A DNA stretch of 16,264 nucleotides from Bacteroidales bacterium (GTDB lineage: Bacteria; Bacteroidota; Bacteroidia; Bacteroidales; JAOZVK01), in the NCBI GenBank assembly GCA_029938185.1, contig JAOZVK010000059.1:1-16264 (forward strand), written 5' to 3'. Position numbers and translations under genes: made by a program. Below the pieces are notes generated by a model that was given only the letters and a program-made list of their open reading frames with translations, was not told the origin of the DNA and did no database searches. Every line of letters begins with the position of its first letter. Positions within the stretch are counted from its first letter, which is position 1. Below, piece by piece: positions 8,851 through 16,212 of the stretch.

Positions 8851-8922
8851 AGTTTATCTCTTTAGCTTAATATTATCATTGTAGTGTATCTTAACTGGCC
8901 GCATTCTTGCATTGCCGATAAC

Positions 8923-9020
8923 GAATACGTGTGTGGTGGCGGGCGTTTTTTTTTTTTTTTTTTTTTTGGGGGTGGCCCCCAAAAAAAAAAAAAAAAAAAA
9001 TGGCTGACATCCAACACGAT
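8923..9020. repeat. attC-like hairpin element C with homopolymer stem
   Basis: The left box GAATACGTGTGTGGTGGC pairs with the right box CATCCAACACGAT (9008-9020), leaving one unpaired G in the left arm (8931 or 8933). The central palindrome is unusual: 22 T (8946-8967), GGGGG, TGG, CCCCC and 20 A (8981-9000), able to form a 25-bp hairpin. The flanking ends GCCGATAAC and GTTGTGTGC differ from one another and match the far ends of units 3 and 4 instead. It could also terminate transcription of unit 4. Confidence 0.88.
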
Positions 9021-9036
9021 GTTGTGTGCTTTATTA

Positions 9037-12000
9037 TCAATTTATTTCATTTTCAATTGTTGCAATATCGTTTTCATTCAATTCGTAAAGATTGTAAATG
9101 CTATCATCTATTTTATTTTCTGCCGTTTCGTTTTCTGTTTTTAATTTATCTAATTCTTTGGTTAATTGTATTTCACGGTCAAAATTATTATTTGCTTTTG
9201 CTTGTTTTAAAAGTTCGCTGTAATCAATTATTTTTTGCTTATTTTCAATTATTTTGCTGACTAATTCCGCTATTTCTGTTTGTTTTTCTGTGTTTGGCTC
9301 AATTATCGGTAAATTCATTAATGGTTCTTTATCTACTTGGTAATTATCGCCTTGCATTTTCCCTTTGTATTTTAGCCAAAAAGCAATCAGTTTTGAGTTT
9401 AATAAACCAGTTAAATATCTTTGATTTAATCGCTCTGTTTTTATGACATTAAATGTAGCTGAAACATAACAATTAAAATCGGAATATGTAAAAATTGGTT
9501 CTTTGGGACATTTCCTTTGAACAACTATTTTTTCGCCAATAAAAAAACGTTCGTCTCTTGCTCTATGTAATCCATAAGGTTTATTATCTGATGTAATTAT
9601 ATTTACAAATCTATCTAAATGTTTTTTTATGTTTGGATATGGTTTTATTTTGTCTTGATTTTTAAATACTGAGCCTGTATAAATTAGATATTCATCAGTT
9701 TTTTTATTTGCATGATATTTTGAAAAATTTGTTGAAAAATAATATGGCTTTAATAATTTTTTTTCATTTTCGGACAAATTTAATTCTTTGATTTTACTAC
9801 TCGAAATTGCAAAAATACCATCGCCGACTTTTATATTACTATCCAAAAATTCCAACATTTTTTTCTTCACATAATCGTGGTGAGGATGAATACCATTTGC
9901 AACTTCCTTTTTATCAAGCTCAAAATTTTGTTTTTCTTTTATTTTGTCAATTATTATTCCGACTTCTGCGTTAATAAAATTTATCGTTTTGTTTAAATAA
10001 GTTTCTTTTTCTATTGTTGTATTGAAATACGTAAAACGTTGGTCGTTTATTTTTTCGAGAAATAATTGATTGGTTTCGTGATTTATTTTACTATCTAAAA
10101 CTTTTGAATAATTAAAATCGTAAATTTCGTTATTCTCTGTGCTTTTCATAATGTAAATCATTGTTTGAATGCCTGCACTATCGAAAACTTTAAAATTGCC
10201 AAAATCAATAAATTCAGTTAGTTGCCCTTTTTGTAAAAATTGATTACGAAATTTTGATGCACCTGAATTTGTTATCCAATTATTTGGTGCAATATATCCG
10301 ATTAAACCGTCTTCTTTTTTGATAATTTCTAATGCCAAACAACCGAAAAAATACCATAAATCCATTTTACCTTGATAGCAATAATGAGAATGTAAACCTG
10401 TAAATGCCTGTTTATTAGTATATTCTTTTATATATGGCGGATTTCCTATAACTGCATCAAAACCACCGTTTTGCATAATATCAGCAAATTCTTCTCGCCA
10501 ATTAAACACTTTATTGTAACTCAGCGTATTATCATCAATTAGAGAGTTTCCACATTTTATATTGTTGTTCAGATTTGATAATTTCCGTCCTTTTTGTGCC
10601 GTATGAAGCCAAAGCGAAAGTTTTGCAATTTCAACGCTTTCTTCGTTTATGTCCACACCGTAAAGATTGTTTTCTAAAATCGTTTTATCGGTGTCAAAAA
10701 GTCTTATTCCTGAATTTGTAAGCTCTGCAATAAAATCATCAATTGCTTTATGTTCCTGAATTAGAAAGTTTAATGCTTGATTTAAAAAAGCACCGCTACC
10801 ACAAGCTGGGTCAATTATTTTTAATGAAAGTAACCAGTTTTTATAATCGTTTAATTTATCGTAAAGCGTTTTTCCTGCTTTTGTTAAATTTCCTGTTTTT
10901 GTTCTATACGAGCCGTCAAATTCAATTTCATAAATCTGCATTTCTTTGCGTTTCTTAGTGCAAAGTGTTCCAATTGTGTTATTTACAATATATTCGGTTA
11001 TATATTTTGGTGTGTAAAAAACACCGTCTTTTTTTCGTTTACTTGCCGTTGGTTTGTTTTCAGGATTTTCTGTTAAATTTTTAGCAACTTCTTCAATTTC
11101 GTTCAAAGAATGTTCAAAAATATGTCCTAAAATATTTACGTCCACTTCCGTGTTGAAATCGTAAGCCGAAAGTTTTAAGCTGTCTGATTTTAGAATTTCA
11201 TCATCAATTTTCAGATTATCCAAAATTTCATCGGGTGCAAATAATCCGCCGTTGTAAGCTGGAATATCATCGGCTGAAACTTTACCTTTTCTGCCGATAT
11301 TCATATAACTAAAATATTGTTTGTAAATTTCGTAAAGCGGTTTGTATGCGTCTTCGCCTTTCAGAAGTTCGTATCTGTCAATTATTCGTGAAATAGAATT
11401 TGCAGGTAAAAGTCCGCAATCTTCGGCAAAAAATATGAATAATAAACGGTCTAATAATTTTTGTGATTTTTGGAAAAGTAAAAGTTTATCAGTTTCTGCA
11501 TTGTTTTTTATTAGATTTTCAAATATTTTCTGCTTAAATCCTGAATAATCTTTGTAAAGTTGGTCTGAAATTTTTTGCTCGTGAAAGCGTGTTTCCTTTT
11601 TGAGTTTTAAAGGCAAATCGTTAAAAATGCTTTCTTTGTTTAAAATCAAATATAGCAAATCAAAATCCGATTTTAACAAATTAAACAAATCAAATTCTTC
11701 GTATTCGTTTGAATAATCAATGTAAAAACGCAATTTCTGGAAATTTGAAGTAATTACATATTTACAATCTGGCTGATTATTTTTGTAGTTAAACGCTTGT
11801 TGTGTAATACTCGTTAAATCTCTTGTTTTTGTTGATTTTAACTCAATTACAGCAATCGCATTTTCATTTTTTAAAATTGCACCATCTGCTTTTTTTCCGT
11901 CTGTTTGATTTTTAAATTCTCTTACCAGATTGAAATTTTCATCAGGTTTTAGTGTATATCCAAATACTTGAACGAATAAATCACGTAAAAAGCCGTCTTG

Positions 12001-12144
12001 ATATTCTTCTTCTTTGAGTTTTTTAATTTTCTCAATTTTTGCAAGACTGTAACTTTCCTTGAATTTTGAATAAGCCTTTTCTAATTTTTCATTATCAAGG
12101 CTTTTTAGGTATTTCTGTATGACTGATTTTTGAAATATTTGCAT
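9037..12144 (-). CDS. Type IIG restriction-modification enzyme, Eco57I-like (nuclease + N6-adenine methylase)
   Basis: This 1035-residue protein combines cleavage and modification. The N-terminal nuclease region shows KKADGAI (D87) followed by AVIELKS (E101-x-K103), a PD-(D/E)XK site. A helical linker leads to the gamma-type adenine methyltransferase: motif X GVFYTPKYI (374-382), motif I DPACGSG (445-451) and catalytic motif IV GNPPY (567-571). The C-terminal part (about 740-980) is the expected TaqI/Eco57I-type target-recognition region, with FIGEKIVVQRK and YLTGLLNSK segments, and ends in a probable coiled coil rich in K, E and N. No separate specificity subunit is present, which argues against type I. 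The gene starts 11 nt after the PIN-like gene and is probably co-transcribed with it. It ends TGA. BREX PglX is similar in the methylase part but lacks the N-terminal nuclease. Confidence 0.9.
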   Translation of the reverse strand: MQIFQKSVIQKYLKSLDNEKLEKAYSKFKESYSLAKIEKIKKLKEEEYQDGFLRDLFVQVFGYTLKPDENFNLVREFKNQTDGKKADGAILKNENAIAVIELKSTKTRDLTSITQQAFNYKNNQPDCKYVITSNFQKLRFYIDYSNEYEEFDLFNLLKSDFDLLYLILNKESIFNDLPLKLKKETRFHEQKISDQLYKDYSGFKQKIFENLIKNNAETDKLLLFQKSQKLLDRLLFIFFAEDCGLLPANSISRIIDRYELLKGEDAYKPLYEIYKQYFSYMNIGRKGKVSADDIPAYNGGLFAPDEILDNLKIDDEILKSDSLKLSAYDFNTEVDVNILGHIFEHSLNEIEEVAKNLTENPENKPTASKRKKDGVFYTPKYITEYIVNNTIGTLCTKKRKEMQIYEIEFDGSYRTKTGNLTKAGKTLYDKLNDYKNWLLSLKIIDPACGSGAFLNQALNFLIQEHKAIDDFIAELTNSGIRLFDTDKTILENNLYGVDINEESVEIAKLSLWLHTAQKGRKLSNLNNNIKCGNSLIDDNTLSYNKVFNWREEFADIMQNGGFDAVIGNPPYIKEYTNKQAFTGLHSHYCYQGKMDLWYFFGCLALEIIKKEDGLIGYIAPNNWITNSGASKFRNQFLQKGQLTEFIDFGNFKVFDSAGIQTMIYIMKSTENNEIYDFNYSKVLDSKINHETNQLFLEKINDQRFTYFNTTIEKETYLNKTINFINAEVGIIIDKIKEKQNFELDKKEVANGIHPHHDYVKKKMLEFLDSNIKVGDGIFAISSSKIKELNLSENEKKLLKPYYFSTNFSKYHANKKTDEYLIYTGSVFKNQDKIKPYPNIKKHLDRFVNIITSDNKPYGLHRARDERFFIGEKIVVQRKCPKEPIFTYSDFNCYVSATFNVIKTERLNQRYLTGLLNSKLIAFWLKYKGKMQGDNYQVDKEPLMNLPIIEPNTEKQTEIAELVSKIIENKQKIIDYSELLKQAKANNNFDREIQLTKELDKLKTENETAENKIDDSIYNLYELNENDIATIENEIN

Positions 12145-12155
12145 TTTAAATAGTA

Positions 12156-13601
12156 TTAGACATTAAATTTAATAAGGTAAATCAAATTTGCTCTTGCTTT
12201 TTCAACTTCTTTTTCAAGAATTACTGTTACATTTGGTGATTGCCATATAAATCTATTTTCTGTATTTTCATATATAAATTCTTTTTTTTTGCTTTTATAC
12301 TCAACATTATTTTCATTATATCCAAAAACGGATACAACATTATTTATAAGATTTTCTAACTCGGTAAAATAAACAAATTTTGAATAATTTTTATATCGTT
12401 TATTGAACGTTAAAATTAATAAATTTTCATTTTCAAAGTGTTGATAAATAACATAATTAAAAAAATGAAAATAAAAGTTAGGTAATTTTATTGCATATGT
12501 ATCAGTTGCATATTCATCTGATTTTTTGTGAAATTCAACAGCATTTTTTAAATTAATATATTTCAAAGCATCAGCAACAAAATTATCTTTACTTAAATTA
12601 GGTAAAGTATGTATGCTATTTTGAATTTGTTCAATAAATTCTTTTGGCGTTAAAACTTTTGTTGAGACATTAAATTTTGAATATAAAACTTTTGTTTTGG
12701 TTAATAATTTCTTATCACTTGCTACGAAAAAATCACAATGTGCTCCATAAAAAGAATGTTCTCCATCAGTTGTTATGTTTTGTGCATTATCTGTTTTCTT
12801 TGGTAATTTATCCGATTTATAGCCTATAATATCAAGTAAAAAATATGCTGATGTGAAAAATTCATAATTTGTAATTGGTTCTTTTCTACTTTCAAAAGTC
12901 TTTTCTACATAATCAACAAAATTAAGTTTAGGTGTTAATGTTTCTAAAAATTCATCTATTTTAGTTATTACTTCTTTAACTTCCCAGTTTCCAGAATTTG
13001 ATGTAAGTTTACCACCCTTTTCACTGATTTTTTTTCTAAAATTTTTATAATACTCTTTATTTTGTAAAATATTTTCAGAAAATTGTCCTACTCCTTTCAT
13101 AATATCCCACATAGTAGAATTATTTTGAATATCAGGAAACATTAATTTTAAGAACTCTTCATTTTCTTCATTTATTTGTATTCCAGTTGGTTGATTTTTA
13201 AAAATAGTTTTCATTAAATTACCAAATTTTGGAATACTTTCTTCTTCACTAAAATCATCAAGTTCTGCATATATTTTTTCTATATCCATTAAAGAACTAA
13301 TCTTTTCATTTTTTTCATTTTTAATACTTTCAAAATATTCTTTTGGTGTTGCTGATTTTGGTTTAGTTTGATTATCTTCCCACCTAATAAGGTGTGTTTT
13401 TGTAAGATTATTTAATGTTTCTAAATCTTGAAAGAAATATTCATTTTCAGAATTATAACTTTTCATTAAATCCTTAAAATGTGCAGGTGAATATAAAAAT
13501 TGGAAACAATTTTCATTTTCTGCTATTATTTTTTTTAAACTTTTATATTCTGGTCTTTTTAAATTGCTAATAACATTCCAGTCAAAATATATTCTTATCA
13601 T
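12156..13601 (-). CDS. PIN-like domain protein, probable ribonuclease or nuclease
   Basis: This 481-residue protein has no family I can name with certainty. Its N-terminus MIRIYFDWNVISNLK resembles the first strand of PIN domains, with Asp7 followed by N9. SPAHFKDL (38-45) then resembles the second PIN motif. After a long, acidic, helical insertion (about 50-275), GAHCDFFVASDKKLLTK (286-302) supplies candidate acidic residues D290 and D296, followed by VLTPKEF as in PIN ends. PIN domains are Mg-dependent RNases or nucleases. The last 150 residues are unassigned. It is the first gene of the unit, 11 nt upstream of the type IIG enzyme, and is probably in the same transcript. An abortive-infection or toxin-like function is an inference from this pairing; the protein might instead regulate the enzyme. 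Confidence 0.72.
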   Translation of the reverse strand: MIRIYFDWNVISNLKRPEYKSLKKIIAENENCFQFLYSPAHFKDLMKSYNSENEYFFQDLETLNNLTKTHLIRWEDNQTKPKSATPKEYFESIKNEKNEKISSLMDIEKIYAELDDFSEEESIPKFGNLMKTIFKNQPTGIQINEENEEFLKLMFPDIQNNSTMWDIMKGVGQFSENILQNKEYYKNFRKKISEKGGKLTSNSGNWEVKEVITKIDEFLETLTPKLNFVDYVEKTFESRKEPITNYEFFTSAYFLLDIIGYKSDKLPKKTDNAQNITTDGEHSFYGAHCDFFVASDKKLLTKTKVLYSKFNVSTKVLTPKEFIEQIQNSIHTLPNLSKDNFVADALKYINLKNAVEFHKKSDEYATDTYAIKLPNFYFHFFNYVIYQHFENENLLILTFNKRYKNYSKFVYFTELENLINNVVSVFGYNENNVEYKSKKKEFIYENTENRFIWQSPNVTVILEKEVEKARANLIYLIKFNV

Positions 13602-13629
13602 AATTTTAAAAAATCGTTATCATTTTTGG

Positions 13630-13649
13630 TTTTGAGTTGTTTTGAGTTG
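13630..13649. repeat. Short tandem duplication TTTTGAGTTG x2
   Basis: A perfect 10-nt sequence is repeated twice (13630-13639, 13640-13649) between the PIN-like start and the right end of unit 4. The second copy shares its last G with the unit end. It may be slippage or a protein-binding site for the unit promoter, and nothing further supports either. Confidence 0.6.
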
Positions 13650-13657
13650 CACACAAC

Positions 13658-13759
13658 GAAAACGGCTATTGAGGCGGCAGCTTGGGTGGCTTGTGTAGTG
13701 AAGGTGGCGAAGCCACCGAAACGGAACAAGCTACCCAAGCTGCTGACTTCAAAGCCGAT
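13658..13759. repeat. attC-like hairpin element D (complete)
   Basis: The left part GAAAACGGCTATTGAGG pairs with the right part CTTCAAAGCCGAT over about 11-12 bp with a single unpaired A (13668). An unpaired GAAAA faces AT beside the AAC/GTT pair. The central stem 13677-13694 with 13726-13743 matches 17 of 18 bases. A nested tip hairpin GGTGGC-GAA-GCCACC (13703-13717) contains GCGAAGC. The stem is GC-richer than in B and C, although the boxes and geometry are shared. Confidence 0.88.
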
Positions 13760-13771
13760 GTTGTGCGTGTT

Positions 13772-14704
13772 TTATTCTTCAACTATTTTTCGCAGATAAT
13801 TTTCTGCAAAATATTTTACACCATTTTTATTTAGATGGTCAAAATCTGTAAAGAATTTCTCATCTTGCATGATGTACGAAAAATCATAATAATTAATGCT
13901 ATGTGATTTTTTAACTTTTTCTAAAAATTTTATTGTCTTTTTATATGCAATTTGTTCTCCCAGTAAAGTTGGTGGTAAAATAAAAATAATTTCGACATTA
14001 TTTTGTTGAACCATTTCTATGGTAGTTGTGAGTTTTTTCGTTTGTAGCTTAATCACTTTATTATCAAGCCTTAATCCTTCCGGGTAAAGAAACCTAATTC
14101 GTCTGTCTTTTTTATAAATCGTGGTATCTATTCTTTTGGTTTCTTCTCTTTCAGATAGATTAACTTTGATAGGTGGTGAGGGATTTTTCAGTAAGGAAAC
14201 TATTTTTGAATAATGGATGTTAGAAAACAAATAATTTTTAATATTAAGAATTCCTACTTTCTTTTCAATTAACAATGATAAAAAGTCAAAATTAAGAGGA
14301 TAGCCGTTAAAAAGAGAATGCCACTCTTCAAATGCAGTAGTGTTTAATGCAAATGGGTCTAAAAAGTATAGGACTTTTTTTGTACTATTGCCACTTGAAA
14401 AGAACAAATCCATATATATCTGCAAATTTCTAACATCGCCACCTGAAACAGAAAGAATGCTGATATCTCCGGCTAAAATTTTCTCTTTGCCCTTTTGTTT
14501 TTTAAGACCGGATAATGCAGCTGCATGAGAACTTCCAAGCATCAAAACGTCTGTTTTTTTATTTTTTTTGGTTAGTAAATATGTTGATTTTGTTCTGTTT
14601 GCGGTAATATTACTTGATATTATAAATAAAATTGAAAGAAATGATATGCTGATTACTATAAATACCATAAATCTTATAATAAAGGAAAGTATCTTGTTTT
14701 TCAT
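13772..14704 (-). CDS. Membrane-anchored SGNH-type protein (DltD/AlgJ-like role)
   Basis: This 310-residue protein begins with a basic stretch and one long hydrophobic segment (about 7-31), a signal anchor that would place the rest outside the cytoplasmic membrane. The extracytoplasmic part has an SGNH-like arrangement. VLMLGSSHAAAL (53-64) gives a likely nucleophile S59, a SVSGGDV block follows (85-91), and FTDFDHLN near the end gives D287-x-x-H290. This matches the Ser and Asp-x-x-His elements of SGNH acyltransferases and esterases such as DltD and AlgJ. The gene lies 11 nt downstream of an MBOAT gene. Known pairs of this kind pass acyl groups across the membrane and then on to a polysaccharide. 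The substrate here is unknown; acetylation of a surface glycan is inferred. Confidence 0.8.
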   Translation of the reverse strand: MKNKILSFIIRFMVFIVISISFLSILFIISSNITANRTKSTYLLTKKNKKTDVLMLGSSHAAALSGLKKQKGKEKILAGDISILSVSGGDVRNLQIYMDLFFSSGNSTKKVLYFLDPFALNTTAFEEWHSLFNGYPLNFDFLSLLIEKKVGILNIKNYLFSNIHYSKIVSLLKNPSPPIKVNLSEREETKRIDTTIYKKDRRIRFLYPEGLRLDNKVIKLQTKKLTTTIEMVQQNNVEIIFILPPTLLGEQIAYKKTIKFLEKVKKSHSINYYDFSYIMQDEKFFTDFDHLNKNGVKYFAENYLRKIVEE

Positions 14705-14715
14705 TTTGTGTAATT

Positions 14716-16170
14716 TTAAAAAGTAAAATAAATAAACTGTTTAGATGCTCCAAAAAAGATAATAACCAAAGTCATTAATAAAATATAAATACACCATCTC
14801 AAAATAACAGGTAAATTTGATATTTCCAATCCATATTGTTTCTTTCTTTGTAACCAATCAATTAATAATAGAACTAATACCATTACAGTTCCGTTTCGTA
14901 CCATATTATCAGAACTCATTGCTTGTAAAACAGGAAGTGGATTAGTGAATAAACTATTTGAAAATATCTTTTTAATAATAGAAAATGCTTGTTGAATTGA
15001 AACAGCTCGAAAAAAAATCCATGCGATAATTGTTAAGAAAAAAGTTATTCCGATTTGTATCGCTTCCTTAAAATTTGGAAAAAATCTGTTTTCAGCGACA
15101 ATCCCTTTTTTCTTGGGTCTTCGAAGTACAATTGAAGGAATATAATATAATCCATTTAAAAAACCCCAAAATACAAATGTCCAATTTGCACCATGCCATA
15201 ATCCACTAACAGTAAAAGTTATAATGCTATTGCGTATTTGTTTTGGTTTGCTGCACCTATTTCCACCTAATGGAATGTACACATAGTCTCTAAACCAAGT
15301 TGATAGAGAAATGTGCCAACGCTTCCAAAATTCGCCAATATCTCTTGAAAAATAAGGTGTCGAAAAATTTGTCATTAAACTAAACCCAAATAACTTAGCA
15401 GTACCAATAGCTATATCAGAATATCCTGAGAAGTCGCCATATATTTGAAATGCAAAGAATATTGCACCAATAATCAAAACATTACCGGGCATAGCACTTT
15501 CATAGTTAAAAATAATATCAACACATTTTGCACAAGTATCCGCAACAACTATTTTTTTAAACAATCCCCAAAGTATCTGTCGTAGACCTTCTTTTGTCAG
15601 TTTATAATTAAAATTTCGTTTTTTGTAAAACTGAGGTAACAGATTTGCTGCTCTTTCAATTGGACCTGCTACCAATTGTGGAAAAAAACTCACAAAAGCA
15701 AAAAATGCAATTATATTTTTTGTGGGTTCCATTTTTTTTCTATAAATATCAATCGTATAGCTAAGTGTTTGAAATGTATAAAAACTTATTCCAACTGGAA
15801 GAATGATGTTAAGGCTATTTATATTGGCTTGTAAACCAATACTACTAAGTAAGTAACTAAAACTATCAATAAAAAAATTGAAATATTTAAAGAAACCTAA
15901 AACTCCAAGATTAACCAATATACTAACTAATAATAAGTATTTCCGTTTTTGCAAATTCTCTGATTTGTGTAAATGTAATCCGATAAAGTAATCTACAAAG
16001 GAACTTAATACAATTAATCCAAGAAATTTCCAGTCCCACCAACCATAAAAAATGTAACTTGCAGATATAATAAATAAATTTTGAAGTCCAAGTTTTTTTT
16101 TGAAAACAAACCAATAGAGAATAAACACTACTGGCAAAAATATTATAAATTCTATTGAATTAAAAAGCAT
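14716..16170 (-). CDS. MBOAT family membrane O-acyltransferase (AlgI/PatA/DltB-like)
   Basis: This 484-residue polytopic inner-membrane protein has about ten or more hydrophobic segments. Family landmarks are the N-terminal FNSIEFIIFLPVVFILYW, FFPQLVAGPIERA (162-174), QIYGDFSGYSDIAIG (242-256), FWKRWHISLSTWFRDYVYIPLGG (281-303) and VSGLWHGANW (321-330) with catalytic His326. AlgI and PatA homologues move an acyl group, usually acetyl, across the membrane for O-acetylation of alginate, peptidoglycan or other glycans. The length fits AlgI-type members. It is the first gene of its unit and is followed after 11 nt by a membrane-anchored SGNH-type partner. No glycan-synthesis genes are nearby, so it would act on a glycan made by genes elsewhere. 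It could change a phage receptor, but that is conjecture. Confidence 0.94.
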   Translation of the reverse strand: MLFNSIEFIIFLPVVFILYWFVFKKKLGLQNLFIISASYIFYGWWDWKFLGLIVLSSFVDYFIGLHLHKSENLQKRKYLLLVSILVNLGVLGFFKYFNFFIDSFSYLLSSIGLQANINSLNIILPVGISFYTFQTLSYTIDIYRKKMEPTKNIIAFFAFVSFFPQLVAGPIERAANLLPQFYKKRNFNYKLTKEGLRQILWGLFKKIVVADTCAKCVDIIFNYESAMPGNVLIIGAIFFAFQIYGDFSGYSDIAIGTAKLFGFSLMTNFSTPYFSRDIGEFWKRWHISLSTWFRDYVYIPLGGNRCSKPKQIRNSIITFTVSGLWHGANWTFVFWGFLNGLYYIPSIVLRRPKKKGIVAENRFFPNFKEAIQIGITFFLTIIAWIFFRAVSIQQAFSIIKKIFSNSLFTNPLPVLQAMSSDNMVRNGTVMVLVLLLIDWLQRKKQYGLEISNLPVILRWCIYILLMTLVIIFFGASKQFIYFTF

Positions 16171-16212
16171 TGTATTTTGATTAAGTTATTAGATTTTTTA
16201 GTTACGCACAAC

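Larger units (their letters stand above)
4710..8922 (-). mobile_element. Cassette-like unit 3: Gabija-like pair, bounded by 9-nt inverted ends
   Basis: The unit begins GTTATCGGC (4710-4718) and ends GCCGATAAC (8914-8922), a perfect 9-nt inverted pair more than 4 kb apart. The match stops exactly after nine bases. The two genes overlap and fill the unit. The helicase stop is 5 nt from the left end and the nuclease start is 63 nt from the right end. Confidence 0.7.
9021..13657 (-). mobile_element. Cassette-like unit 4: PIN-like protein plus type IIG RM, with 9-nt inverted ends
   Basis: The unit begins GTTGTGTGC (9021-9029) and ends GCACACAAC (13649-13657), a perfect 9-nt inverted pair 4.6 kb apart. 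The type IIG gene stops 7 nt from the left end and the PIN-like gene starts 47 nt from the right end. At about 4.6 kb this is the largest unit and far longer than a classical integron cassette. Confidence 0.7.
13760..16212 (-). mobile_element. Cassette-like unit 5: MBOAT/SGNH acylation pair with 9-nt inverted ends
   Basis: The unit begins GTTGTGCGT (13760-13768) and ends ACGCACAAC (16204-16212), a perfect 9-nt inverted pair. The ends share GTTGTG with unit 4 and differ after it, so the match is specific to the unit. The SGNH-type gene stops 3 nt from the left end and the MBOAT gene starts 33 nt from the right end. Confidence 0.7.

Noticed and set aside
8884..9260. Plus-strand ORFs across the T22/A20 tract
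   Set aside because: They translate the homopolymer hairpin into runs of F and K and then antisense the 3' end of the type IIG gene; no real protein features.
10743..11548. Plus-strand ORFs (10743-10958, 11342-11548) within the type IIG gene
   Set aside because: They lie opposite well-supported methylase and linker sequence and have no recognisable features.
2421..13759. CRISPR array
   Set aside because: The elements are kilobases apart, contain variable palindromes and enclose genes; there are no short regular spacers or cas genes.
2421..13759. Elements as insertion sequences, MITEs or plain transcription terminators
   Set aside because: No target-site duplication surrounds an element, and the flanking 9-mers pair across gene units, which insertion or terminator models do not explain. 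A secondary terminator role remains possible.
14340..14528. Plus-strand ORF in the SGNH-type gene and minus-strand ORF at 15923-16114 in the MBOAT gene
   Set aside because: Both are alternative-frame shadows of strongly supported genes.
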